From Planctomycetota bacterium (lineage in GTDB: Bacteria; Planctomycetota; Planctomycetia; Planctomycetales; Planctomycetaceae), in contig JAURQH010000071.1 of the NCBI GenBank assembly GCA_030836185.1, positions 1 to 64,000 of the forward strand: 64,000 nucleotides of DNA, given 5' to 3'. Both the position numbers and the translations under genes were made by a program. The notes below the pieces were generated by a model that was given only the letters and a program-made list of their open reading frames with translations, had not been told where the DNA came from and searched no databases. This document shows, piece by piece, positions 54,846 to 64,000 of the stretch (positions within the stretch are counted from its first letter, which is position 1; each line of letters starts with the position of its first letter).

Positions 54846-55982
54846 TCACTCTCGATCAATGCCTATTATTGCACCTTGCAAGGCCATTCGTTCTTGGCTC
54901 ACCTTATGCGTGGCAGCCAAATAGGGATTGCGTTTTTCGTCTTGTGATTGTCCGGGAACATACACTAACTCCGAATAGCCAATCCCCTTACGATACGCAT
55001 AGATTTTTACCGCTTGCCGAAAGTCAGACAGAGGAAGCCGAATGCGAAACCCGGCCTCATGCACATGAGGTCCATAAACCCGCTGCGTATAATCACTGTG
55101 AAATCGCACGACCGGAAAACGAGACAATCCTTGATCGATAGCGGTGTACACAATCAGTTCATCAACCAGTTGCCTCTGTCGGGTATCAACGGCCCAACCT
55201 TGACAAATCACTTCACCCTCTTCGATCTTCAAAGCATTCCATTCACCACGGAGCAGCATGGGATCATTGACGAATGAGTCCCCCGTGGCCGACTGAACGC
55301 ATTGTGGAAAAAGATCCAATACTTTTGCCCCCACCCGCATATTATAAAGAGCATCATTACAGTACTCTCGCGCTAAAATCGCCAACAGCAAATGTGAACA
55401 GATCAAGGGCATCATTCGGCGGGAATCAATCCACATCCAGCACCAGAAACATCCTCCCGCAATGGTGATCAACATCAGGTACGGATTGGGAGAGTGAATC
55501 ATCCCAAACAGAAACCCAGAGAGAACAATCCCTCCCCAACGTTTTTTGAGAAGAGTGATACACGCAGGTAGCAGACAAAGTTGCAATGCAACTTGTTGGG
55601 CAACAACTGTTCCAAATTTTCGCTTCCACCAGGTTTGATCAGCGACAAATTTCGCCCAGAAACTGGAATAGGAATCGAGATTAATAACACCCAGAACCCA
55701 TGCGCAGAACATAAGAATCGAAGCGAGCACGACAGACCCCACAAGTGCCTTTAACCATGACTGCGTAATAGACGTCTTGTCGGGTAATTGATGTCGATGA
55801 TTCCAAACACTGAATCCCACTGTGGCCACGATGGAAATGACCGCCAGGTTTTTGGAAAGCTGATAAGAAGTTCCTTTGAGGAACCAGAGATAGACCTCAA
55901 TGAGACCGACCACGACAATAATTTCCCCCAAAGCCAGCCAGCGTGATCTGGGGGATGAGTTTTGGAGGGCGTCTGAATCCAC
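54846..55982 (-). CDS. CPBP (CAAX/Abi)-like membrane protein with altered catalytic residues
   Basis: 378 residues from a GTG at 55982. Seven or eight hydrophobic segments occupy about 18-235. Motif 2 of CPBP glutamic proteases is recognisable in LSGFLFGMIHSPNPYLM (F-x-x-x-H), and motif 3 in LICSHLLLAIL. The expected motif 1 (E-E-x-x-x-R) is AQQVALQLCLLPA, with Gln-Gln for the Glu pair and Gln for Arg. About 240-360 are a soluble domain (LRGEWNALKIEEGEVICQGW; GPHVHEAGFRIRLPLSDFR) I do not recognise. With the active Glu pair gone, proteolysis is unlikely. As far as I recall, QQ variants exist elsewhere in the superfamily. Confidence 0.75.
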   Translation of the reverse strand: MDSDALQNSSPRSRWLALGEIIVVVGLIEVYLWFLKGTSYQLSKNLAVISIVATVGFSVWNHRHQLPDKTSITQSWLKALVGSVVLASILMFCAWVLGVINLDSYSSFWAKFVADQTWWKRKFGTVVAQQVALQLCLLPACITLLKKRWGGIVLSGFLFGMIHSPNPYLMLITIAGGCFWCWMWIDSRRMMPLICSHLLLAILAREYCNDALYNMRVGAKVLDLFPQCVQSATGDSFVNDPMLLRGEWNALKIEEGEVICQGWAVDTRQRQLVDELIVYTAIDQGLSRFPVVRFHSDYTQRVYGPHVHEAGFRIRLPLSDFRQAVKIYAYRKGIGYSELVYVPGQSQDEKRNPYLAATHKVSQERMALQGAIIGIDRE

Positions 55983-56144
55983 AATGAAGCCTTAATCTCG
56001 AAAGCGAAACGCAATTGCCGAGAAAGATAGATCTTCCGAGAAAACCAGTCAAGTGGATCACCAGGCCATGCTTACCTCATTTTCAGATGTCATCAGTTAT
56101 TGCTCGAAGGTAAATACGCCCATTCAATGAAGCAAATGAAAGAA

Positions 56145-57518
56145 TCAATGGGGGCGGAACTCTCGGAGATGCTGGTCCCGGCGTTCCCGTAATTGTTCAA
56201 ATTTTTCGGCCTGGTTGTGAGCCAGGTTTTTCTGTTCGTGTGGGTCATTTTTCAGATCAAACAGGTATTCTTCCCCTTGATCATCCTGCAAATATTTCCA
56301 ATCTCCGCTACGAACTGCCGTCCAGGCACCTCGTTTCAATCGAACATGGGCTCCAAGCTCCCAAAAAAGATCACGTTTTGCTAGCTGCTTTTGATGGAGA
56401 ATCACGCCTGACAAATCAACACCATCCAAACGCTGTTTCGTGACATCAACACTGGCAAGCTTGCAGAAGGTTGGGAAGAGATCGAGTGATGTGATCACTT
56501 CATCTGTTGTGCTGCCGACTTTGATTTTCCCCGGCCAACGAAAAATGGCCGGCACTCGCAATCCCCCCTCAAATAAAGTTGCCTTGTCTCCCCGAAAAGG
56601 ACGATTACTTCCACCGTAGACCGGATCGCCTCCATGATCGGTCAGAAAGACGACCAAAGTTTCTTTTTCCAATCCGTTTTCCTGGAGTGTCTTCAAAACT
56701 TTGCCAACTCCATCATCGAGCGACACAGTCATCGCGGCAAACTCTCGTCGAATCTTGTCATCGATTCCATCCACACGAAGAAGATCATTCGCTTGCGGCT
56801 GCATGATGTTGACAGTCTCCCCCGCACCGGGACTCCACCCTTTCCCAAAGTGTGGAGCATTGTAGGAAAGATAGAGAAAGAACCGTTTTTCATTCGTTTT
56901 TTGATTCCGCAGAAATTCAATCGCATCGGCAGTAATCACATCAGTCGCGTAACCGTTCACAGAGACATGTTCTTCTCCGTGATACCAGTCCGGCATGATG
57001 CCGTATGTCATGGTGAAATAATCGACACAGCCAGCCGTGTGACCGCGAAACAGATCGAAGCCGTGCTGTGTCGGAAGGAACGATTTTCCTCCATGCCCCA
57101 AATGCCATTTCCCCAGCACAGCCGTTTGATAACCGGCGCCGTGAAGAACTTCGGCAATCGTTGTTTCACCCGGTTGCAATCCCCGCTGAGCATCTTCTTC
57201 TCCCAGAAACATCAACGCGCCTAACAACTGATCTTGAGATCGACTCGGATTCTGTCCGGTCAATAATCCAAAACGGGACGGTGTGCAGATCGATGACGCC
57301 GAGTACCAATTTGTACATTTGAGCCCGTCGCTGGCCAGTGAATCGATATGGGGCGTCGGAATTTCACTGCCGTAACAACCAACATCGTTGATGCCTTGGT
57401 CGTCTGTGAATATCAGAACGATGTTGGGTCGATCATTGGCAATTGTGACATCTGGCAGGTACGCAAATATCAGAGCTTGAAGGACGAAGAGTGTTGTCAG
57501 AGCGCGGACATTGATCAT
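56145..57518 (-). CDS. Secreted sulfatase (arylsulfatase A-like)
   Basis: 457 residues from the ATG at 57518; a start at 57560 would overlap the end of iorB and add no signal. Signal peptide to about residue 27 (LFVLQALIFAYLPDVTIA). RPNIVLIFTDDQGINDVGCY supplies the metal Asp pair, and SASSICTPSRFGLLTGQNPS the C-T-P-S-R formylglycine motif. AVLGKWHLGHGGKSFLPTQH (Lys-His), LYLSYNAPHFGKGW and VVFLTDHGGDPVYGGSNRPF complete the site. The C-terminal subdomain is present (DWKYLQDDQGEEYLFDLKND). The probable substrate is a sulfated polysaccharide; none is specified by sequence. It follows the molybdenum hydroxylase genes by 32 bp on the same strand. Confidence 0.92.
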   Translation of the reverse strand: MINVRALTTLFVLQALIFAYLPDVTIANDRPNIVLIFTDDQGINDVGCYGSEIPTPHIDSLASDGLKCTNWYSASSICTPSRFGLLTGQNPSRSQDQLLGALMFLGEEDAQRGLQPGETTIAEVLHGAGYQTAVLGKWHLGHGGKSFLPTQHGFDLFRGHTAGCVDYFTMTYGIMPDWYHGEEHVSVNGYATDVITADAIEFLRNQKTNEKRFFLYLSYNAPHFGKGWSPGAGETVNIMQPQANDLLRVDGIDDKIRREFAAMTVSLDDGVGKVLKTLQENGLEKETLVVFLTDHGGDPVYGGSNRPFRGDKATLFEGGLRVPAIFRWPGKIKVGSTTDEVITSLDLFPTFCKLASVDVTKQRLDGVDLSGVILHQKQLAKRDLFWELGAHVRLKRGAWTAVRSGDWKYLQDDQGEEYLFDLKNDPHEQKNLAHNQAEKFEQLRERRDQHLREFRPH

Positions 57519-57550
57519 CGAAGAGAGGCTTTCAGAAGCGAAATCGGATT

Positions 57551-59863
57551 TCAGGACCACGACAAATCGTGATTTTTGATCGGAAGATCACGAATGCGTT
57601 TTCCAGTCGCAGCAAAGATCGCATTGCACAAAGCCGGAGCAAACGAAGGGACGCCCGTCTCACCCACTCCCGCCGGAGCGGCATCACTCTCCACAACATC
57701 CATATGGATATTTCGGGGAGCGTCTGCCAGTGTTGTCATTTGATAGGTATCGTAGTTCGACTGATCGGCAACACCGTCTGTGAATGTGACCTCACCGTAT
57801 AACGCTTGTGTCGCTCCCATGTTCGCGGCACCTTCCAATTGCGCACGAACACGATTCGGACTGACAATGGTGCCCGAGTCAAGAGAGACCCAGACATTCG
57901 GGATCTTCAATGTTCCCTCTTTGGTCACTTCGACTTCAACCACATGCCCTGTATAACCGAGAAATGATCTTGCACAGGCGATTCCGAAGCCGCGACCTTT
58001 CGGCAGGTCTTGTTTTTTGTCCCAGTCGGCCATTTGAGCCGCTCGGCGAGTGACATTTTTGAGTCGCCCTATATCATACGGATAATCTTCAGCCGAGGCG
58101 CCCCGATTCCCGAGTCCAGCCGCCTTCAAATCAATTTTGCGATCTTCGCCCAGAAGTTCGAGCAAATACTCCAACGGATCGCGACCGGCGTGATGGGCCA
58201 ACTCATCGGCAAAAGAACTGACGGCAAAGTTCTGCGGAATGTGACAAACCGAACGTAACCAACCAATCCGGGTATGCGCGACCGCTTCCCCCGATTCTAT
58301 CTGGAAATTCTTCACTTTAAACGGAAAATCGGTAAAGCCCATTTCCAATTCAAAGCCGACGGGAGATTTCGTTGACGCATCGAATGTCGATCCGATCGAA
58401 GGGTATGCGGCCCGTTGCAGCCATGCTTCCGGCATTCCCTTTTTATCGAGTGCTGCTTCAAAATGCATTGCCGTCGTCGTGTGGTAATAATCATGCTGGA
58501 CATCATCTTCGCGAGTCCAGGTCACATGCACCGGACGCCCCAACTTGCGGGACAGCATCGCCGCTTCCACACAGTAATCAGGCTTACTCTTTCGCCCAAA
58601 ACCGGAACCGAGCAGAGTCACATTGGCCAGCACTTCAACGGGATCAATGCCCATGGCCGGACCGACAGCTTGCTGAACGGCTTGAGGATTTTGTGTCGCC
58701 GAAAGAACATGACACGAAGTCACCTTGCCGGAAGAATCGGTCTTCACATCGGCCACCGCACAGGTCGGTTCCATCGAGGCATGCGCGAGATGTGGCGAAT
58801 AGTAATCGGCTTTGATCAGGTTCGTCGAATGGTCGATGTATCCCGGCGCGTCACCTTCTTCTCGCGCGACTTTCCCCGGCTTGTTGACGGTCTCTTTCAA
58901 CTGCTGCTGGTAAGCGTCTGAGTTATATGACGTATTCGCACCGAGATTCCATTCGATCTCGAGTGCCTCACGCCCTTTGATGGCGTTGTAAGTGCTATCC
59001 GCCAAAACGGCGACACCACCAAGTGGTTGAAACACGGGAGCCCCTTCAAACTTGGGAATCTCGATCACATCAACCACACCAGGAGACTTCTTCGCGGCAG
59101 TCGCATCGAAGGATTTCACTTGACCACCCACAACAGACGGCCTCGCAACAACGGCAAACACCTGATTTTCCATGCGAGCATCGATGCCGTAAACAGCTTT
59201 ACCCGTAACAATATCATCCAAGTCGGTCATCGGGACACTCTTGCCGATGTAGTTCCAGTCATCGCGTGATTTGAATTTCAAATCTTTCTTCGCGGGAATG
59301 TCGAGTTTGGCAGCGTCCGCAACAAGTTGCCCAAACCCGAATGAGCGATCACTCCCTTTGTGTTTCACGCGATGATTCTCGGCATAGCATTCGGACGCAT
59401 CGACTTCCCAGCGTTGGGCAGCGGCACGTTCCAACATTGTTTTCGCCGTCGCTCCGGCAACCCGCATGCGATCAAAGAAAAACCGGATGCTATTGGAGCC
59501 ATCCGTGTTCTGATCACCCAAGCGTTTATCACCGGGAGCTTGTTCGATTTTGACGCGTCCCCAATCGGCTTCCATTTCATCGGCCACAATTCGGGGTAGG
59601 GCGGTACGAATACCGGTTCCCATCTCCGAACGATGCACCAAAATATTAACCGTTCCGTCGGGTAAGATTCCCACGAAGAAGTCGGGCTGAAACTTGCCCA
59701 AATCATCTACGACTTCTGACTTTTGGATCCCTTCAGACGCATTCGCGATCAGCACGAGAGAGCCTGCCGCCGCAGATGTCGCCAGAAAATCGCGACGTGT
59801 GACCGCTTGCGACCAAGTCCATTTGGCTTCCGTCCAATCCGAGAGTTGTGTGATTTCGTTCAT
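57551..59863 (-). CDS. Molybdopterin-binding subunit, isoquinoline 1-oxidoreductase beta type (Tat-exported)
   Basis: 770 residues from the ATG at 59863, which overlaps the stop of the small subunit (ATGA). A twin-arginine signal ([20 protein letters not shown], about 22-41) implies export to the periplasm as a folded, cofactor-loaded complex. The xanthine-oxidase-type a/b hammerhead fold starts [20 protein letters not shown], followed by the Moco-binding domains: [40 protein letters not shown], and the Glu-bearing C-terminal [20 protein letters not shown]. This is the single-polypeptide beta subunit of the IorB/aldehyde dehydrogenase group, which hydroxylates N-heterocycles or oxidises aldehydes. 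The electron acceptor, often a cytochrome c, is not encoded beside it. Confidence 0.9.
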   Translation of the reverse strand: MNEITQLSDWTEAKWTWSQAVTRRDFLATSAAAGSLVLIANASEGIQKSEVVDDLGKFQPDFFVGILPDGTVNILVHRSEMGTGIRTALPRIVADEMEADWGRVKIEQAPGDKRLGDQNTDGSNSIRFFFDRMRVAGATAKTMLERAAAQRWEVDASECYAENHRVKHKGSDRSFGFGQLVADAAKLDIPAKKDLKFKSRDDWNYIGKSVPMTDLDDIVTGKAVYGIDARMENQVFAVVARPSVVGGQVKSFDATAAKKSPGVVDVIEIPKFEGAPVFQPLGGVAVLADSTYNAIKGREALEIEWNLGANTSYNSDAYQQQLKETVNKPGKVAREEGDAPGYIDHSTNLIKADYYSPHLAHASMEPTCAVADVKTDSSGKVTSCHVLSATQNPQAVQQAVGPAMGIDPVEVLANVTLLGSGFGRKSKPDYCVEAAMLSRKLGRPVHVTWTREDDVQHDYYHTTTAMHFEAALDKKGMPEAWLQRAAYPSIGSTFDASTKSPVGFELEMGFTDFPFKVKNFQIESGEAVAHTRIGWLRSVCHIPQNFAVSSFADELAHHAGRDPLEYLLELLGEDRKIDLKAAGLGNRGASAEDYPYDIGRLKNVTRRAAQMADWDKKQDLPKGRGFGIACARSFLGYTGHVVEVEVTKEGTLKIPNVWVSLDSGTIVSPNRVRAQLEGAANMGATQALYGEVTFTDGVADQSNYDTYQMTTLADAPRNIHMDVVESDAAPAGVGETGVPSFAPALCNAIFAATGKRIRDLPIKNHDLSWS

Positions 59864-60321
59864 TTGCTCTGCATCTCCTTCGCAGCGGTATTGATCGCAG
59901 CTCTGATTCGAGGATATGTCCCACATCGACAGATGTTCCACATCTCCGCTTCGATTTCTTCGTCGCTCGGATCGTTATTCGATTTGAGCATCGCGGATGC
60001 CATCATCATTTGCCCCACCTGGCAGTATCCGCATTGAGGAACATTGTGCTCCTTCCAGGCTTTTTGAACCGGGTGCGAACCGTCTTCGGAGAGGCCTTCG
60101 ATCGTCGTCACTTCCGCATCACCCACATCGCTAAGAGCGGTGACACAGGACTGAGCCGACTCGCCATCAATATGAACCGTACAGGCTCCACACATTGACA
60201 TGCCGCAGCCGTACTTGGTGCCTGTCATCCCGAGAGTGTCTCGGAGCACCCACAACAGAGGTGTATCGGGAGCAACGCCACTAACATCGTGCTCCTTCCC
60301 GTTGACGCGTATGGTGGCCAT
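59860..60321 (-). CDS. [2Fe-2S] subunit, isoquinoline 1-oxidoreductase alpha type
   Basis: 153 residues, the normal size. Two [2Fe-2S] clusters. The N-terminal plant-ferredoxin cluster is [18 protein letters not shown] plus QSCVTALSD. The C-terminal four-helix cluster is [16 protein letters not shown] plus [13 protein letters not shown]. It passes electrons from the Moco subunit. It has no signal of its own and is expected to be carried out with the Tat-tagged partner (hitchhiker export). The ATG is at 60321. Its stop overlaps the partner start, and the pair forms a two-gene unit. Confidence 0.92.
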   Translation of the reverse strand: MATIRVNGKEHDVSGVAPDTPLLWVLRDTLGMTGTKYGCGMSMCGACTVHIDGESAQSCVTALSDVGDAEVTTIEGLSEDGSHPVQKAWKEHNVPQCGYCQVGQMMMASAMLKSNNDPSDEEIEAEMWNICRCGTYPRIRAAINTAAKEMQSK

Positions 60322-60458
60322 TTTTGCTCCTTCAAGCTGCTGGAAGAGTCCAAGTGTGTGTCAGACTTCAGCATAACGACTCACGATTGATGAGTCTAAA
60401 TAGATTTTGGCAATGCCGGAGAATTTCATATTCACACAACAATTCAAAGACAAAATTG

Positions 60459-62216
60459 TCACGGTTGAGCGATAGATTCTATTGGGACCACAGTCAGGCC
60501 ACACTCTTCTTTGCCCATCGAATAGACCACATACAGCTTGCCATCATGCTCGTATGCATACGGATAAGACCACTGTTTGCTCTTGGCAAAGCCTTCAAAA
60601 CGCGGAGCTTCTGAGCGTCCATGACGTAAACGCCGCATCTGATTCAACGTCAGTTTTCCCGGCTTGCCAGTTGCAATCACCAACGTATCCCGATTTTTGA
60701 AATTCGAGACGAGGTACAATTGCCCGGTTGAGAGTTTTCCCAGATACGCCTTCGCTCGCGGCATCGGATAATTGCTGGGCTGAGCAGTCGACCAGGTCTT
60801 ACCAAAGTCCTGACTTTCCGACACCCACGCAACGCCACCACCTCCTCGAATCACGGCCAACACGGTCGACCCTTCCGCCCAGACAGTCGTTTCGGCGAAA
60901 CTCGGTTTGAGATCGGGATGATACGGCAACAACACGCTGTCCCATTTCGTCAAGTCATCACCATGACTGACGGCCACCACGGGTAAGCCATTTTTGTCTT
61001 GACCGCCCGTGATGTAATTGCCGTTCTTCATTTTCACGATTTGATCATAAGGCCAACAGTTCTCCATCACGATTCCTTTTGATTCCCATTTGTCCGTCTC
61101 GGGATTCAGTACGAACGCTTCCGCCTTCAGTCTCGGAAATCGTTTCGCTTTCTCGCCGACACCAAATCGCGCACAGATTGTCCAGACACGATCCTCATGC
61201 ACAAACAGGACGCCATGACTGTGACGGTCGGCACCTTCGAAACCTGGTCCGATCACTTCCAATGGTGACCAGGTCTTGCCGCCATCCGTAGACCACTTTC
61301 CGCGTAATGTTTCGTGAGGTCCATTTTCATTGGTCGGGCTATTGGCCCAGTTCGCGTAAAACACCCCATGATGTTCGACGATGGCTGCACCATGTAGAAA
61401 TTTATGCTCGTTCTCGTCTGGACGATGAATGACTCGATGTTCGATCCCTTTTGCAAAAGGAATCTTTGCGGGATCGGTGGGCAGCTCGGGACCCGTCCAT
61501 AATTCAAAAGGCTTCGGCAAAGGCTCGACCTTGCCGGGCAACGGGACTTCCGCACCACTGCGAACAATCACATCATCTACCAGATACCAGGCATCCTCAG
61601 CGATCCGCGTTCCTGAGACCAAACTGATCCCACCGAATTCAAGATCAGTACGATAGCCGGCCACTGTGATGGTGGGATGTTTCGGGAGCTGTTTACTGCC
61701 GGGGGATGAGACCCAAACATCAATCCCCTGCATGTCGGCCTTCATCACCGCACGAATCCGATGCCAGACAGGTTGATCGAGACTCGTTGAAGGTTTGATT
61801 TCAACGGGAAGAGTGCACCAACTCCGATTTCGCCCATCAAATTGCTGGAGTTTCCCGTTCTGCACACACAGATTGAACTGACTCGCATCCTTGCCCTTCG
61901 GTTCCTGCGTCCAGATGTGAAACGTCCGCCCTTTGCTGGCAGAGACCGCTAACGAGAATTCGATGGATAAATTCTGACGAGGTTCTGCAAACCAGTGGGA
62001 AAGAGCCACCAAACCACCAAGGGGTGATCGCTTTCCTAACAGAGCGCCATTGTGACCGACCACCTGAGGCCTAGTCCCAGATGTGAAGCTTTCCCAACCG
62101 GTTGGAGCGTTTCTGGCTTGAACATGATTGAATTCGGACTCCAGAATCGTCTCGGCACAAACAACCCGCCCCAGAAAGCATATCAGAGCAAAGCAGAACC
62201 CGATTTTGGATGTCAT
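60459..62216 (-). CDS. Secreted exo-alpha-sialidase-like (BNR) protein
   Basis: 585 residues. Signal peptide to about residue 21 (GFCFALICFLGRVVCAET). About 25-220 form a DUF1080/LamG-like beta-sandwich (RAVMKADMQGIDVWVSSPGS; RIAEDAWYLVDDVIVRSGAE). About 250-580 form a six-bladed sialidase-type propeller with Asp-box repeats (KWSTDGGKTWSPLEV; SESQDFGKTWSTAQP). The complete Arg triad of sialidases was not verified. Many such proteins in planctomycetes act on other sugars, so sialic acid is not assumed. Its ATG overlaps the stop of the upstream gene at 62213 (ATGA), implying coupled translation with the LamG/leucine-rich gene. Confidence 0.85.
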   Translation of the reverse strand: MTSKIGFCFALICFLGRVVCAETILESEFNHVQARNAPTGWESFTSGTRPQVVGHNGALLGKRSPLGGLVALSHWFAEPRQNLSIEFSLAVSASKGRTFHIWTQEPKGKDASQFNLCVQNGKLQQFDGRNRSWCTLPVEIKPSTSLDQPVWHRIRAVMKADMQGIDVWVSSPGSKQLPKHPTITVAGYRTDLEFGGISLVSGTRIAEDAWYLVDDVIVRSGAEVPLPGKVEPLPKPFELWTGPELPTDPAKIPFAKGIEHRVIHRPDENEHKFLHGAAIVEHHGVFYANWANSPTNENGPHETLRGKWSTDGGKTWSPLEVIGPGFEGADRHSHGVLFVHEDRVWTICARFGVGEKAKRFPRLKAEAFVLNPETDKWESKGIVMENCWPYDQIVKMKNGNYITGGQDKNGLPVVAVSHGDDLTKWDSVLLPYHPDLKPSFAETTVWAEGSTVLAVIRGGGGVAWVSESQDFGKTWSTAQPSNYPMPRAKAYLGKLSTGQLYLVSNFKNRDTLVIATGKPGKLTLNQMRRLRHGRSEAPRFEGFAKSKQWSYPYAYEHDGKLYVVYSMGKEECGLTVVPIESIAQP

Positions 62217-64000
62217 GGATTGTCTTTCTTTGGAGGCTCGATTCCAAATTCGCCAGAATCGCTTTGGATCACCAAATCGGGTCGCATTCTTTTAACTCTT
62301 TCGATCCCTTCCCGCGTGACTCGTGTTCCTCGCACGTCAATCGATCCCACCGGTCCATTTTCCGAAAGTTTAAGAAGCCCGGCGTCGTCGAGATCGGAGC
62401 CTTCCAAGTAAAGTCGACCAATTGTGATATGGGACAGATACTCGACAATCAGGTGAGTTTGTTTCATTTCGAGTGCCGAGAGATGCGCTGATATTCTGAT
62501 CGGCCGCATCAATTCCAATGTTGGCTCTGTCATCGTGAAGCCTTCTGGAAAAAAGAACTTCTCTATAGAAATAGGAACGTCTGCCTTTCGTGGATCGACA
62601 TCATTCGAACTCCAAGCTTCGCCGTTCAAATAGTTTCCCTCAAAGCGAAACCCCTGTCCCATTAATTGACCAACCGCTTCCGCCACGGGATCTTGCCCCA
62701 AGAGAACATATCCCTTGGCGTCCGATGTCCAGATGATACGCAGATCAGGTTTCGCTGCCTGCATATTTTTGATCAATGAATCTCGTGGACGAATGGTGAA
62801 GGGTAGTTCGAGTGATTTCAGTCGAGACGAAGCCAGATTCCCACTGTCCACAAAACTTTGCAAAACCTGCTCCGAAGCACCATGCAAGATGAGGTTGTGA
62901 AGACGAGATGACCGTGTAAGGAACTCACCCGCGTCATCAATCTGGTCATTACTGATTCCCAGACGGTTAAGCGACGGGAAGAGTGGGGAATGGCTCAGCT
63001 CGGAGGACTTGACGGGGTTTTCCTGAAAATGTGCCATATAGAGACGAGGATGATCACCAAACGATTGCAAAACATCTTCGCTCAGGTGCATTCTGGCCGC
63101 TGCCAGCGTCCGCACGTTCTGCAATCGGCTCAACTGACTCACTTTTGCAGAATCCAAGTTTGAATCCCAAGGGAAATATATCCTCACAACATAAAAGGGT
63201 TGATCCGGGAGATCCTCAATAGCCCCCAGCTTCGGGGTGCTTTCTCCTTGTTCCGTTAGCAAAGTGACCTGACCTCCCTCTTCAATCACCCACTCGGCGA
63301 CTTCACGGTCCACAGCCCACGAGTCATTAGCATCCGTGGGGAGTTCTGTCTTGATAATATTCAAATTGCGATCAACGCGCACCCACTTAGCACCGTTAAT
63401 CGTGACATCATGATTGTGGCCAGAGGAATCAACAGCGACGTTCCCTTTCCCTTCGTTCAGATGAAGCAAAAGTTCGGTCTGCTGATCGGTCTCGAATTTC
63501 TCCTTCGGTACAAAATTGGCCTGATACCGGTCGATAGAAGAGATCCGCAACTCACGAATCGTTCCCGAAAACCGATGGAGGTCGTTTGGGTCGAGGTCGT
63601 CGCGCCACCCAGCGAGGCCCAATGAGTATTTGGAGGCCGTGTTCTTTTCCAAAACGATTTTCTTTGCAATCAATTACCCCTGGAGATAGAACGAGAGCGT
63701 TTTACCATCGAAACAGACTGCCAGGTGATTGTTTCCGGGTTCTAATGGGGTTTTCGATTCAAGTCGATGGGTCGTGTCAGGACTCGTTAAATATTTCATA
63801 TAAACTCGTGCTTCTTCATCGGTGCGAATATATATCGATCCACCATTCGCTAGATGCATTGGCCTCGGTGACTCGCCACCATCCATCGAGAACCAGAACT
63901 CCATGGTGAAAGGCTTGGTCGTATCAGGGACATAGTGTGGAGCTTTAACCCAGTCGTCCCTTCCATCGAAATAGAGCACCTTCGATTTGATAATCTCAGT
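62213..64000 (-). pseudogene. LamG / leucine-rich-like protein, interrupted by in-frame TAA, 5' end outside window
   Basis: The reverse strand is open from the right edge to 62213 except for one stop, TAA at 63676-63674. Both sides are in the same frame and fit one protein. Before it, a LamG fold (LYFDGRDDWVKAPHYVPDTT; FTMEFWFSMDGGE; NHLAVCFDGKTLSFYLQG). After it, LIAKKIVLEKNTASKYSLGL, the LamG closing strand RFSGTIRELRISSIDRY, then about 350 residues with leucine-rich-like segments (LSRLQNVRTLAAARMHLSED; LSALEMKQTHLIVEYLSHIT; ENGPVGSIDVRGTRVTREG). The stop falls inside the LamG domain. A nonsense mutation (for example from AAA, CAA or GAA) is most likely; a sequencing error or read-through cannot be excluded. 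A restart at TTG 63673 would give a protein without a complete LamG fold. Confidence 0.75.

Noticed and set aside
63674-63676. Stop-codon reassignment or selenocysteine
   Set aside because: The two internal stops in the window are TAA and TAG in different genes, neither is TGA, and all housekeeping genes use stops normally.
1-64000. tRNA, rRNA or riboswitch genes
   Set aside because: No T-loop/anticodon cloverleaf, rRNA core sequence or known riboswitch core was recognised by eye in any gap; a covariance-model scan would be needed to be certain.

Overview
The window looks like chromosomal DNA from a planctomycete, probably of the Planctomycetaceae type (Gimesia/Rubinisphaera-like). This is an inference from gene content: secreted 3-keto-disaccharide hydrolase (DUF1080) proteins, three formylglycine-type sulfatases, a PQQ-type sugar dehydrogenase fusion, a giant beta-propeller protein, a short PheT, moderate GC, and intergenic DNA full of short palindromic repeats. 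No rRNA, tRNA, CRISPR array or intact mobile element was recognised.

Layout. 1-1.7 kb: an N-terminally truncated IS3-family transposase running off the left edge, then about 1.3 kb of non-coding repeats, including a 183-bp direct duplication. 1.7-10.1 kb: secreted sugar-catabolism proteins (DUF1080-GSDH fusion, second DUF1080 protein), two MFS carriers, and release factor 3. 10.3-14.4 kb: tilS, a probably frame-disrupted small gene, ribonuclease Y and a hypothetical protein. 14.4-20.2 kb: an accessory segment whose two edges each coincide with the broken 3' end of a gene (a secreted planctomycetal protein on the left, a sulfatase on the right). It holds two tandem paralogues made of leucine-rich-like repeats plus YwqK/MORN-like repeats, and a unit of secreted fasciclin protein, ECF sigma factor and RskA-type anti-sigma factor. 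21.4-24.8 kb: haem biosynthesis operon hemD-hemE-hemG behind a TATAAT promoter. 25.4-31.5 kb: PhnP-like metallo-hydrolase, glycogen branching enzyme and an orphan ExeA-type ATPase. 32.0-37.3 kb: phoH-pgpH-ybeY-corC cluster. 37.3-43.4 kb: dusB, short pheT, cytochrome P450, Xer recombinase and a small protein. 43.6-48.6 kb: Ca2+/Na+ antiporter, Gfo/Idh oxidoreductase, MscS channel and SGNH-like secreted protein. 48.6-64 kb: a 1526-residue PQQ-like propeller protein, two sulfatases, a CPBP-like membrane protein with altered catalytic residues, a Tat-exported IorAB-type molybdenum hydroxylase pair, a sialidase-like protein, and a LamG/leucine-rich protein interrupted by an in-frame TAA.

The housekeeping genes (prfC, tilS, rny, hemDEG, glgB, phoH/ybeY, dusB, pheT, xer) are intact. 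The decay is confined to secreted-protein genes and to the edges of the 14.9-20.1 kb segment. The most distinctive feature is the fasciclin-sigma-RskA unit. It has the same components as the mycobacterial SigK/RskA/MPT83-MPT70 system and carries a candidate promoter (GCATCC, 15 bp, GCGAAT) close to the SigK-type consensus as I recall it.
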